64,000 bases of DNA from Apoda limacodes (GCA_946406115.1 OX291545.1:13964001-14028000); one strand, 5' to 3'; positions 21,630 to 31,809 are shown, numbered from the stretch's first letter. The notes: generated by a model from the letters alone, not told the origin. Numbers and translations are program-made.

Positions 21630-22270
21630 ATGTCGTTTAAGATGTGCTGCGTTCCTGGATGCTCAGTCGGGGTTTCTGAAGGTAAGTAGATATTTGTTAT
21701 TACAATTTTATTTTAAAGATACTGCCTAGGTCACTGGCCATGGCTGTGTTCCAAAAGGCAATGTGGGAAGTGGTTTTGGAACGTTAATAAATAACGCTTA
21801 GGGTAATTTTCCATCTGTCAAATTGAATTATTTACACTCCCATAGATACAGTAGGAAATCACACTTCAGTGTAAAAATTAGGTAACTGTCAACTTTTCGT
21901 TCCAAAGCGGATGGAAATTAACTTTATCGGGCAATAAATTAAAAAAAAATGACATGACTTTTAGGGTGAGGCATTTAAAAGATGTTTAAAAGGAAAAAAC
22001 TGGAGTCCTAAAGTATTTTCTAAAAAATATCTCTACGTTTAACAATTATGTATCTTTTTCAGGTTTGCGTCTACATTGCATGCCGAACCCCATAACAGAT
22101 CTGCAACATTTTCAAAACTGGTCATGCAATTGTATAGCAATATCATCTATCGTAATAGAAGAGTTGGTCGAAGACACTTTGAAATGAAATATTCCTACCC
22201 AGAAAACCGACTTTGCTAATTGGCTGTACCGACACTATATTTGCCAGGAAACTGCATTGATGAATTTAAA
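21630..22270 (+). pseudogene. decayed THAP-type zinc-finger gene, two exons
   Basis: Exon 1 (21630-21681) encodes MSFKMCCVPGCSVGVSE and ends G|GTAAGTAG. A CTTTTTCAG acceptor at 22062 restarts in frame with G-LRLHCMPNPITDLQHFQNW. CxPGC near the start, then LH..P and F..W, is the layout of a THAP (C2CH) DNA-binding domain. The frame runs to a TGA near 22185 without the last zinc ligands. A different frame from about 22152 carries RNRRVGRRHFEMKYSYPENR and LAVPTLYLPG, which fits the end of the domain, so one indel lies near 22140-22152. The final C-x2-H appears as GRRH, so the last Cys ligand may be replaced by Gly. It is a likely pseudogene of a THAP host gene or a P-element-like transposase. 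Confidence 0.6.
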
Positions 22271-22376
22271 TTTTATTGTGTAAAGCCATTTAATAGTTAA
22301 TAGATTATTTAAATACTTGTCAATGAAGTAATATACATACTTATCATATTTTACCATTTCTGATATGCCACATTTT

Positions 22377-22890
22377 TAGGGTACCGTACCCGAAGGCCCC
22401 TTTTACTAAGGCTCCGCTGTCCGTCCGTCTGTCACCAGGCTGTATCTCATGAACCGTGATAGTTAGACAGTTGAAATTTTCACAGAAGATGTATTTCTGT
22501 TGCCGCTATAACAAATAATAAAAAATAGAATAAAATAAATATTTAAGGGGGCTCCTATACAACAATTTATAATAATAAATTTTAATAATAATTATAATTT
22601 TTTTGCTCGATATTGATATCGGCAACAGGTAGACGCTTCGCGCGTCCGGTTATTTAGTTAATGAGGTGCTTCATACGCCCAAACCCCGTAATGGGACCTT
22701 GCGCGTGCGAGGGGTTAAAATATGCACAGAATATTTAGTTATAGTCACTTTAAAAATCAATAATTAAATTAAAATAAAACAAATATTTAAGGGGGGCTCC
22801 CATAAAACAAACGTGATTTTTTTGCCATTTTTATAGATAATGGTACGAAACCCTTCGTGCGCGAGTCCAACTCGTACTTGGCCGATTTTT
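22377..22890 (+). repeat. GGGTTCCGTA-family repeat with internal insertion
   Basis: Left end AGGGTACCGTACCCGAAGG, right end CGAAACCCTTCGTGCGCGAG with CTTGGCCGATTTTTAG. An unrelated stretch of about 80 bases (about 22642-22720, with CGTCCGGTTATTTAGTTAAT and ACCCCGTAATGGGACC) interrupts the TAGACGCTT..ATATGCACAGAATAT word pair that is continuous at 18626-19045. Confidence 0.75.
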
Positions 22891-23039
22891 AGTTCATAGT
22901 TAAGTAATTTAATTTATATTTCAACAACGTTTAAGTACTTTTTTAAAATGAAATAGAGTATGTATATCTGGTTTTTAGAGGGTAAGTATTTATAAAAATT
23001 ACAGTCCAGTAAAGATGCAGTACTGCTACCATCTCTAGG

Positions 23040-23400
23040 CGGGGGCACCCTGATAACAATCTTGACCCCTTTGACTCGGTTCAAAGATGGGCTGTGAGGA
23101 TCAAATTAAAATTGTGAGTGTTGACGATCTCAAACTTTCAAGCCTTAAGTTTAAGGAGAGCCTTTACCTCCCTGGGTGTATTCTCCCTCTTGTATAATGG
23201 GATGTGTTCTTAAGCATTGTTTCAAAATGATGCCTACGGCTACTTTTGCAAACGCTAAGACTGTGATATGAGCTGTCCGCCAAGGTTTTATTTTACAGTA
23301 TGAGGTTATTCAATAAAGTTATTAGATTCTTGAAGGACGGCAATCCACAAGTGATACTTAAGGTGTTGCAAGCGTTCATAGGCTGGGGTGACCGCTTATT
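23040..23400 (+). mobile_element. 3' end of a non-LTR retrotransposon, decayed
   Basis: Read with frame changes, it shows DPFDSVQRWAVRI, LYNGMCS, the MMPTATF-like word (ATGATGCCTACGGCTACTTT), a KVFILQ..FNKVIRFLK-like end, and the tail GGCTGGGGTGACCGCTTA. The same order occurs in the less decayed copy at 52378-52737. It is the C-terminal end of ORF2 plus the 3' UTR, without an intact frame. Confidence 0.6.
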
Positions 23401-24375
23401 AAACCTTTAAAATTTTGATGTGCCATGTTAGAAATAATCTTTGTTCTAAAAAATGACAGAGTCTATTATGATTGTTTTTTTAATTTGTCGTATCTTGAAC
23501 AGCTAAGGTACCACGTACATACAATGCATTTTACATACATACCAATCCATACATCCTAGTCAATAGTAAAAAGTCATAGTTGACACAATTATAGTATTTT
23601 AACTTACAGTACTCTATTTTAGAGCATGGTTGGCAACCCTAAGTGTGTAAAAAGTAAACAAAGGTAAAATGTTTCAGGTTTGGAATTGAGCCAACACCTG
23701 TCTGCAGCTGAAACTCATTTACCCCAAACCACTGCTCAAGCAATGTATATGATCAAAAGGCTATGAAAAAAAATGCTGTTTTTAAAATGTACTTAAATAA
23801 AAGTATTTTAACTAGGAGTTTGTAATTATTTAATTTACCCACTTTGTTTTATTTTAGAATATATGTCAAATTGGACCAATTAGTTTCATTCATGACATAA
23901 CACGAATAAAACTTGATAAGATACAGTACTCGGTACTTTATTTGTTTGCATAATTTACATAATGATTTGTGTTCTGAACAACGGTAAATTGGTAAACCAG
24001 TTATAGTCGGCGTTAAAAATGACGTTTTGTTAGTTTTATGTGATGAATTTGAAAAATACGCTTTATGAAAGCTTAGCCATGAACTTTTCCGTAGAATGTG
24101 AAGGTGTACGGGCAATATAAAATGTATACGAAAACTATTTTTCGCGCTCTACACCAGGTATTGTCGTAAAAGTGGCATTCCTATATAATTTACTATTGCT
24201 AGTAAACCTTCACATTACTTGCAAAAGTTCATGGTTTAATTTTAATTTGGAGATTATATATGAATGGATGTCTAGTATATATAGTAGAAAAAGTTTTGGC
24301 CACATCACAGAAAGATGGCGTTAAACTGTTACCAAATTAAATGGACGAGATACTCGTCTATTTCAGGTATATATA
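23401..24375. other. AT-rich DNA, no supported gene
   Basis: A - strand frame at 23849-24115 has a short Cys-rich stretch (YRCSEHKSLCKLCKQ) but no splice or family support. Nothing else recognised. Confidence 0.35.
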
Positions 24376-24379
24376 TTGT

Positions 24380-24535
24380 AGTCTTTGGCTTACTCCCCCG
24401 ATTTTGTTACAATCGGTGTTAGTGAACGCGCGCACTATAAACTAAGTGTAAGTAACAGCCTTAGTGTAGACTTTTGTTGGTATATCTCTTGTACATATTA
24501 ACCTCCACTGAGCCTGAAAAATTTGTATTCGTAAA
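24380..24535 (+). repeat. single dispersed unit of the 16780-17473 array
   Basis: It shares CCCCCGAT, TTACAATCGGTGTTAGTGAA, GCGCACTATAAACTAAGT, CAGCCTTAGTGTAGACTTTT and TATATCTCTTGTACATATTA with units of the array 7 kb upstream, in the same orientation. Confidence 0.75.
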
Positions 24536-25016
24536 ACCGCAGAGCTTAGAAACGATCTGGATTTTTTAAACTTCTAAGATTAGGAAACATACATTCCTAA
24601 CATTTTAGTTTCTAGTATAAAAGATTCAAGTGTTATATTTCTTCGTCCTTTCATAAGTTTTTGCCATTTCTTAGAACATACTTGCTAGAATGATTACAAA
24701 CCGTTCTAAATGTGCGCAAATTTTATATATAATTTTTTTTGTTAATGCAAGCTGAGGAGGGCAACTACAATATCCACGTTTGAACAATATTGCAAGTTCA
24801 GTTTTCTCTGCGGATAAACGGGTACATGGACGGAATACTATTACCAAGTATTGAACCCCTGGCTTACGTCGGAAGCGCGTGCACGTCAAACTTTCTTAAC
24901 CGCCCTCAAGAAAGTTGATAAAGTTTTTTCCCGTTGAAAGTGTTGCCTTGGTGCCTTCTCGCAACGCTCACGACCTTGTGTGAACCGTAATCCCCACAGA
25001 TTATTCCCGGACTTAC

Positions 25017-25160
25017 GTTATGTTTGTCATTGTTTGATAAATAAAGCCTTTGATACTTTTTATGTGACTCGTCTCTTAAACCTGTAATTTTATTTTTTTC
25101 TATTGAAATTGGCAAACAAATCCATTTGGGGCATGACTTTGATGCTCGTTCATTTGTCAT
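25017..25160 (-). CDS. weak candidate first exon
   Basis: From ATG at 25160 the frame runs 48 codons (MTNERASKSCPKWICLP..) with varied composition and then meets AAC|GTAAGT in phase 0 at 25017. Without splicing the frame continues to 24906. A second - strand frame (24671-24889) follows downstream. No acceptor or family match could be tied to it, so it may be chance or mobile-element debris. Confidence 0.2.
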
Positions 25161-25399
25161 AATTTTCTCTTAAAAAAAAAGTGGAAATATTACATTAGGT
25201 ATTTAGTGAGATATTAAATTTATACTATAAAAGTAGGTACCTGTACAAGTTCAATAAGAAACGTTTTATATTCATAAATTTTCGTAACCATTTTGTAACG
25301 CAAACATACTATGAACTATTTTAATTAGAAATATTATTAATTAGGTAGTCATCTTATAAAAAATATTACAAATTATAAATAACCTATTATAAACATTGA

Positions 25400-25700
25400 T
25401 ATTGCTTTGTGGCTCAGTGGAAAGAGCAAGCGGATTTTTAGCAGCATATATATACATACCTACGCAACGTGAACTTGTAATTATTTATAACTGTTGAACG
25501 TAAGCCTTCCCCCACATACTTCCACAATGGTCTTGAGACGCCTTCACTGAGTGGCTACCTACGGCTCTAACATTCCACATTCCCACGTCCACTCATTCAT
25601 GTGCGTGTTCCAATCCATAGTTCCCACTGGAGAACCTTTTTTCTGAGGTGCACTAAGGTGTAGTGCTTCCGCCAAGACGAATCAAGTGAAGCGCACCTTT
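25400..25700 (-). mobile_element. possible LINE endonuclease-region fragment
   Basis: Near 25410 the + strand has TGTGGCTCAGTGGAAAGAGC, a tRNA-like A-box word. From 25490 to 25700 the - strand gives WNYGLEHAHE-like and VGMWNVRAVGS strings; the second resembles the start of LINE apurinic endonucleases (GTWNVR). Frames are broken. Confidence 0.35.
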
Positions 25701-25859
25701 TCTCGAAGCGCGTCGTCGTTTATTTTTGAACTCTCATATATTGGGTACGGATTATACCACATAAATAAAATTCTCTGAATATTATGTCAATAGTGGACCT
25801 ATTAAACATATAAACATTCAATTGCATAGCTCTTATAATTTAGATTTTATTGATATTAA

Positions 25860-26340
25860 AAAAACTCCGATTTCGTCACTGACTCGCTCACTGATGATCA
25901 TCAAAATTCTAAGGGTACTTTTTGAAATCCTAGTAAGCTATAATGTAAGCTAGTATTAGTACATAAACAACGAAAATATTCTAAAACTTGGGACTTTTAC
26001 ACCTCAACACCTTAAACTAGGGGATGGAAATTTGTATGGGTTTCCCATAAAAACCTTATTTCATTTAGAGATCTAAAAATAAAACAAGTACACAGACTTC
26101 TTATAAAAATTAAAAAATACGTAAAACACGTATTTTTTTATTTTTATACGAAGTTTTAAAAAAACATCTCTCAAAGCCTTAAATTAGGGGATAAAAGTGT
26201 ATATGGGGCTTTCGTTAGGTTTCAGAATATTACTACATTATTATTTTTATATTACATAAATAATGTTACTATACTTATGTACTTCATTAAAAATTAAAAT
26301 TTGGTGACAAGTATTTACAAAAGATAACTTCTATAGGGAT
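25860..26340. repeat. decayed dispersed repeat
   Basis: It has the wording of the family at 35000-35200 (GTCACTGACTCGCTCACTGA, ACACCTTAAACTAGGGGATG, TTTGTATGGGTTTCCC, a second CTTAAATTAGGGGATAAAAG). A hairpin at 26112-26139 lies within it. Confidence 0.4.
26112..26139. repeat. short perfect hairpin
   Basis: AAAAAATACGT (26112-26122) and ACGTATTTTTT (26128-26138) are exact complements with a 5-base loop. Confidence 0.85.
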
Positions 26341-26344
26341 GGGG

Positions 26345-27010
26345 AATCACAATGGTGTAGGCCTTGGTTGTTGTAAGATAAAAAGCGATCTATAGCTTAT
26401 ATAATCAGCTAGCGTGACATGGGCGTAAGGAGAAAAAAATATTCACTGTTCATTACTTTTCTGTTATACAATAGTTCTTGTAATAAGGAAACGGCCAAAC
26501 CAAATATTTTGACTAAGGTGTAGAGTTCGTGAAATTAGGGCTTGTAGAGTTAGGACGTATAGAGTTAGAAGCTTGGCTCTATACGAAATCTGATAACTTT
26601 TAACAGTGCCATATTGTCTCGTCTTTGCAACATTGAACATAAAAATGTTTTTGGTGGAATTTATATTACCACGAAATAGTGCTAGTTGTTCCATATGGGA
26701 CAACTCAATGGGTCTAGTAGGATAGACAGTTATTTTTATAGTAATGTAATAATAATATTCACATATTATAATTAATAACATAGTACATTAAAAAAGTTCA
26801 TGAGTCCACAACATAGAAGCATTTGCGTCTGGGAGAAAGTTGACTCGTCTCGCACTTGACTGCGCATCAATAGAGTTTCGCATCGCATTATCAGACGTCA
26901 CTTCGCTCGACAGGTGTCGCCTTCAGCCAACTCAAAAGTAAATTACTACAAACGAAGTCGCTGACTCAGGCCGAATTGATTTTATATTTTGTGAACGAAA
27001 AAAATCAAAA
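26345..27010. other. no supported gene
   Basis: A GC-richer patch lies at about 26820-26960 (CATCGCATTATCAGACGTCA). The - strand frame 26464-26781 has no family support. Confidence 0.35.
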
Positions 27011-27015
27011 TATTT

Positions 27016-27235
27016 TGTTTTACGATATAGGCTAGATCGCGTAAATACGTAAATAAAATTGTGGCTAATCTATAGCATAGAAGAGATTGAAAAAAAATGT
27101 ATGTATGTTGTGTAACTTGTTTTTGTCTAGTGCTATAACTTACGGAGCATTTTTGATTTATTGTATTTAACGCTAAAATAATATGGAAATGAACATAGTG
27201 TAACACTTGCAAAATTTTAGAGCGTGTATTACATT
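27016..27235 (+). repeat. dispersed repeat, paralogue of 45512-45712
   Basis: CGATATAGGCTAGA, CGTAAATA, GATTGAAAAAAA, TTTTTGTCTAGTGC, TTGATTTATTGTATTTAACG and AGCGTGTATTACATT occur in the same order and spacing as at 45512-45712. Confidence 0.6.
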
Positions 27236-27239
27236 TGTT

Positions 27240-27775
27240 TGTAATAAAAGTCTGCAGTACTTTTTCAAAAAATAATTTAAATAAAAAAAATATTTAATAA
27301 ACTTATCTATTCTATTCTAACTAAAATTGTTACGAAAAATTTTACTTTTAAAGGTAAGGTTTTTACTGGTTCTTTATATTCTTTACACTGGGTGTAACAA
27401 AAAAGGGCTACTAAACAGTCAACTCCACTAAGTGTTATGAGTATGTAAGCATTTAATACTAGGTATAAGGTATACATAACATATAATGTATACTTTAAAA
27501 AATACAAAAAGAAATTTAAACAAGAGAAGTAAAACCCTTATATCAGCTGTATGGGTTCATGTTAATTAAAAAAAAATTCTAAATCCTAATACTTTTATGG
27601 CTTAGTACCCCTATTCTGTTACATCCTGTATACCTATAAAATACTTTGCCCTCCTTATAAAATACTGGTGCTACTTCAGTTTGTCCACTAGTTCTTAGCT
27701 CGTATAGTAGAATTCATAACTACATTAGAACGGATAACATTTGTGTTCAGAGCACGTTCCCGTATGTACATAGGT
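27240..27775. other. AT-rich DNA, nothing recognised
   Basis: No supported gene or repeat. Confidence 0.35.
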
Positions 27776-27779
27776 AAGT

Positions 27780-28100
27780 GAGCTAGTCTGTAGAACGGAG
27801 AGCAGTGAATATTCGTAGAATGGAACATCTTGCACGCTAAGCGCGAGCTGCGAGCTCGTTTTCGTATTTAAATAGGGAAGCGGGTGGTGAGTCGACGAAG
27901 CACTGGTACCGTGGTATTGTTTTAATTAAAGTAATTGGAGGAGGCACGTCAAGAGCCGGCGCGCCTCGCTCGACGCTATGATCTGTGCTGTGAGGATTTA
28001 TACCAATCGAGGAGAGAGCTCAACCAACCGTCAATTAATAGCACGAACCAAATTCGACTGTTGCAAAATGCAAATAATCTTTGCCAAGTTTTACCATTAA
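27780..28100 (+). promoter_or_regulatory. promoter-like island with a 40-codon open frame
   Basis: TATTTAAATA at 27865-27874 is TATA-like. It is followed by GC-rich DNA (GTCGACGAAGC, GAGCCGGCGCGCC) and by an ATG at 27978 that opens 40 codons to a TAA at 28098 (MICAVRIYTNRG..). The block does not look repetitive and could be an alternative promoter or first exon. No Inr or DPE can be placed with confidence. Confidence 0.25.
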
Positions 28101-28139
28101 TCCTAGGTTGAAACTATTCAACTATCTTAGTAACTAAAA

Positions 28140-28950
28140 CATGTGGTTAGATAGATATCTATTGGAAAACACATATTCACTATAAACTTGAAGGCAAGTT
28201 CCTTTTCTACGAACAGAACGGAAACAGTACGAGAAAAGAAATGAACTAAACTAACAAAACAAAAAAAATACTTCAAAGATAAACGGAAACGTACTCGCTT
28301 GCAGAGAAAAGTAGAGGCGCTCTCGCTACGGATAAGTTCGCGGGTAAGAGTCTTTGGACGTTCTTTTAGATACGTGACTGCTTATCTTTAAGCCAATACA
28401 GTACCCCGGTAGGTACAATAGACATAGATTTGCGGCAGATTTAAAAAACGATTTGATTAATTCTATGTTATGGTATGTTTGTTATATGCTTCAGATGTTG
28501 TTCATGGTGGATTAGAAGGTAGTAAGTCAGGTTGCTGTGCCAAGGGTACAGGTTACACCCCTTTACGGGACAAATATTGAATGTGGGAAATTTTTTCTGT
28601 TGTTCTTTTTTTATTTGGGTGTTTTCTATGTATAATATGTATGTATGTATATGGGTACAAAGACGTTTATAAGAATATATATCAGTTTTGTCCTTGCTTA
28701 GTTTGGAGATGGAGCTGTGTGCGATTTCAAGGAATATTTAATTATTTATTCATTTTTATTTTAACAAAATTTAAAACCAGCGAAGAACGTGCTAGGCCAT
28801 CTTTGATATAGGGTTCCGTAGCCGTTACTACTATCTTCGATTGAGTCCGCAAAAAAGCTTAAACTCAGCCGCCTATATTTTGCAAAGTATTTGACTAGTA
28901 ATTCCTGTTATTTTTAAAGTAATTTCCGTCAGTGAGCTATTTTTTTTGCA
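28140..28950. other. no supported gene; repeat scrap near 28810
   Basis: AGGGTTCCGTAGCCG near 28809 is a scrap of the GGGTTCCGTA-type ends. The frame 28581-28811 runs into it and has a hydrophobic, T-rich composition, so I do not call it a gene. Confidence 0.35.
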
Positions 28951-29501
28951 TTCTTAGGGTTCCATACCTGAAACGAAGAAAAGGAACGCTTACAGGGCCA
29001 CTTTGTCTGTCTTGTCTGTCAAAACCCCTTTTTCTCAAGAACGCGTGAAGGCATCAAGTTGATATTAATGTAAAATACTACGATCTACGTTCCCTTGAAG
29101 CTGTAAAAAAGACAAGCTTTTAAGACTACGCAATAAAAAAACACTGCAGAAATACGGCCATTTTTGTCCATATCTTGGCATTCACAAAGAAATCAAAACC
29201 TAAAGGGGTCCCGCTGTCCTAGAATCATGAAATTTGACACAAAATAAGGTCTTCCATCACAAATATAGAAAAAAATCGAAATTTATTAATTTGTAATTAT
29301 TACACATAAAAAAAGTAAGTATGTCTGTCTCTCAAGAACTTGTTACTCAAGAAGGCATGCAGGTGTCAAGTTGAAATTAATATCAAATACTAAAGTCTAT
29401 TTAAGTAAGTAAGTCACTTAAAGTTGTAAATAAAATCAAGCTTCCAAGTCATTACAATAAAACAATATGCTCAAAATACGGTCATTTTTGTCGCATATTG
29501 T

Positions 29502-29987
29502 GACTTAATAAATGCTATAATAAATGGCGATCTTGCTCGTACTACAGATTGGAGTACCTCGGTCGGTCCTAATGTAATTCCAAATAAAACTCAACATATC
29601 ATTGTGGGTGGTTCAAGAATGATACCGAAGATTAATTTACAGGATCTCTCTAAAGTCAGTATTAACGGAACAGTCATTCCATATAGCGAGACTGTTAAAA
29701 ACTTAGGTATCATTATAGGCCAAACACTTTCATGGGAACCACAATTAAAAGAAGTTAGCAGAAAAATATTTCCATCAGCTAAATCTATTAGCAGATTGCG
29801 TTACCTCCTACCCATTGCCACTAAAATTGCACTGACTAGATCTCTTTTGCTAACTGTTCTCGATTATCCGGATGCAAGCTATCTTATCCTTACAGAGGAG
29901 CAATTAAATAAGCTTCAGCGTCTCCAGAACCTATGTATCAGATACATATTTGGTCTACGTAAATATGATCACATATCCGAATTCTGA
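29502..29987 (+). pseudogene. reverse transcriptase C-terminal fragment
   Basis: The open part is 162 codons from 29502. It shows NKTQHIIVGGS, then VKNLGIIIGQTLSWEPQL, the conserved NLG-x-x-I....LSW block that follows the RT palm. SLLLTVLDYPDASY and LQRLQNLCIRYIFGLRKYDH then mark the thumb region of non-LTR RTs. The catalytic FADD motif is upstream of the truncation and absent. The frame stops at 29985-29987 just after YDHISEF, where relatives continue. Confidence 0.8.
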
Positions 29988-30132
29988 TTAAAACTCCCAA
30001 ATAAAAGGCTCCCAATATATTTATTTACCCCGTTATACTTAAAAGAACGTTTCAATTTTATATGGGCAACTGTTTTTCGCGCTACAACAAACTTGATGCT
30101 AAAAACTCCAACACACTATTCTAAAACATATA

Positions 30133-31029
30133 CACACCGGCACAATTAGCGGAACAGAAAAAAAAGTGAGACTATGAGATAATAACGCATATATTTGACG
30201 AAAATGTAATTAGACACAAAATAACAAATTGATTAACATCTTTTAACAACGACTTTGAAAAGTCTTCGTTATTTTTTATTGAAAAATAAAGAAATTTGAA
30301 ATAAGTGAAATTTTTAGATGATTATGAACCATCACAAAAAATAAAAAAAAGTAAGCATTAAATGATTTAACAATAAAATTAAAGCAAAATTAATAACGAG
30401 TGTTTCCCCCTCTTGCTCTGATTACGGTTTCCATTCGTCTGGGCATGCTACAGATTATATTATCGATGATTTCTTGAGGCAACCGCTCCCACTCCTCAAG
30501 TAATGCGTTTCCAAGTTCATTCAGATTGTTGGGGGGGTGGCATTCTGGATTTAACCCTTCTTTTTAGCAAGTCCCAGACATGCTCTATCGGATTCATATC
30601 GGGGGAATTTGCTGGCCACTGCATCACCGGTATACCTACGTGGCTCAGATATGCCTGTACCGATTGTGCACTATGAGCACGAGCATTATCTTGCATTAGA
30701 ATAAAGTCGTCACCAATAAATGGGGCAAATGGTACAACATGTTCTTCTAAAATGTCTCTGATGTATCGATCTGCTGTCATGGTCCCTCCTGTGACTATCA
30801 CTAACTCCGTGCGAGCTCCCAAACATATCCCTTCCCAAACCATAATCGAGCCGCCACCATAAGCCACTGTGTGTTCAAAATTAGACTGTATGTGGCGTTC
30901 TCCTTTGCGTCTCCATATTCGCTGTCTCCCATCAATCTGTTTTAAAAGAACTCTGCACTCATCAGTAAAGAGAACCTGCTGCCATTCGTTCAAATCCTTT
31001 TCTTGTGTTCCGCTAATTGTGCCGGTGTG
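30133..31029 (-). mobile_element. internally deleted Tc1-type DNA transposon
   Basis: Terminal inverted repeats of 24 bp (30133-30156 and 31006-31029) are exact complements, beginning CACACCGGCACAATTAGCGG. TA flanks both ends (30131-30132 and 31030-31031), the Tc1/mariner target duplication. Complete Tc1 elements are about 1.6 kb; this one is 897 bp because the part coding for the transposase DNA-binding half is missing next to the right repeat. It sits inside the LINE at 29500-31590, so it is younger than that insertion. Confidence 0.9.
30390..30993 (-). pseudogene. Tc1 transposase, catalytic half only
   Basis: The frame (158 codons, 30517-30993) begins near NEWQQVLFTDE and includes VWEGICLGARTELV, MQDNARAHSAQSV and SPDMNPIEHVWDLLKRR. 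The catalytic set is D in FTDE, D in QDNARAH and E in NPIEH, with 34 residues between the last two, so DD34E. The N-terminal paired-type helix-turn-helix domains are absent. A run of seven G on the + strand at 30531-30537 shifts the frame. The expected C-terminus (EEWERLPQEI, then RARGGNTRY) follows in another frame and stops at 30390. It is inactive on both counts. Confidence 0.9.
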
Positions 31030-31780
31030 TATATAATGACTCGTTAATTGTCACTGCCATAAGACTATGGAATGCTTAACTTTTCGAAGTCAAACAAGCA
31101 AAAACTTGAAGAATATTTAAAAACTTGGAAATTACACATTACTTAAGGAGTTAAGATGTCTCATAGGTACACTGATTATTTATCTATATTAATTAAGATG
31201 TATGTAGTTCGTGTATAAGTATTAATTTATGTTTTATTTAATTTATATGTTTGTAGTTTTTGTATCAGTATTATTTAATATTAATTAATTTAGTTATTTC
31301 TATAAATGTATATATTATTATATTTCATATTTTGAGGTTTTAATCCGTAACTAATATTTATTCAGTTAGCACATAATACTCAAATTTTCTATAAAGTGTC
31401 CTCTACCCAAAAGTTGTCTAGAAAAAATCGCTTATTAGCGATAAGACCGCCAATTTGTTATCTTTTTGCTTTTTTTAAAAAATGTGTTCTTTGTTTATGC
31501 GCAATCAAGTTTATTATTATATTGATTATTAAATTAATCAAAACGTTTGTTGTACTTCCAGTTCACCTAAAATTATGACATCTGGCAACGTTACATCACT
31601 AATATAGGAAAAAATCCAAAAACTAATTATAAATCTGTGGAAGAACTATCTACATATAATAAGTTTGTACGAAACACTCGGTGCGCGAGCCAGACTCGCA
31701 CTTGGCCGTTTTTTTTTTATTTTTGAAAGTGTTCAGTGACATGTCTTGACAGACATGAACATAACTGAAAATCGCCGAAA

Positions 31781-31808
31781 ATTCATTAGTAATGAATTAC
31801 TAATGAAT
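31781..31808. promoter_or_regulatory. 28-bp palindrome of TAAT cores
   Basis: ATTCATTAGTAAT (31781-31793) and ATTACTAATGAAT (31796-31808) are exact complements two bases apart, giving repeated TAAT/ATTA homeodomain cores on both strands. ACATGTCTTGACAGACATG lies just upstream. It could be a dimeric homeodomain site, a hairpin, or chance in AT-rich DNA. Confidence 0.35.
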
Positions 31809-31809
31809 A

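Larger units (their letters stand above)
29500..31590 (+). mobile_element. 5'-truncated non-LTR retrotransposon with nested Tc1
   Basis: It starts inside the reverse transcriptase C-terminal region and is interrupted by a Tc1 element (30133-31029). It resumes with DSLIVTAIRLWNA, then KQAKT with frame breaks, and TWKLHIT-like codons. The 3' UTR ends with AGTTGTCTAGAAAAAATCGC, TTATTAGCGATAAGACCGCC and an AT-rich tail, a LINE 3' end familiar from Lepidoptera. The clade looks Jockey/CR1-like, but I cannot place it exactly. It is inactive: truncated, frameshifted and interrupted. Confidence 0.75.
28955..31712 (+). repeat. second GGGTTCC-type repeat, split by a LINE
   Basis: The left part begins TTAGGGTTCCATACCTGAAA with TTTGTCTGTCTTGTCTGTC, CCCTTTTTCTCAAGAACGCG and CGGCCATTTTTGTCC. 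This set is repeated once in diverged form (29280-29490). The right part (about 31590-31712) ends TACGAAACACTCGGTGCGCG with CTCGCACTTGGCCG, the usual terminus. The LINE at about 29500-31590 lies between. Confidence 0.6.

Noticed and set aside
27756..27778. Possible 23-nt microexon between TGTGTTCAG and GTAAGTG
   Set aside because: The acceptor tract is poor, and CATAGGTAAGT-like words are frequent by chance here.
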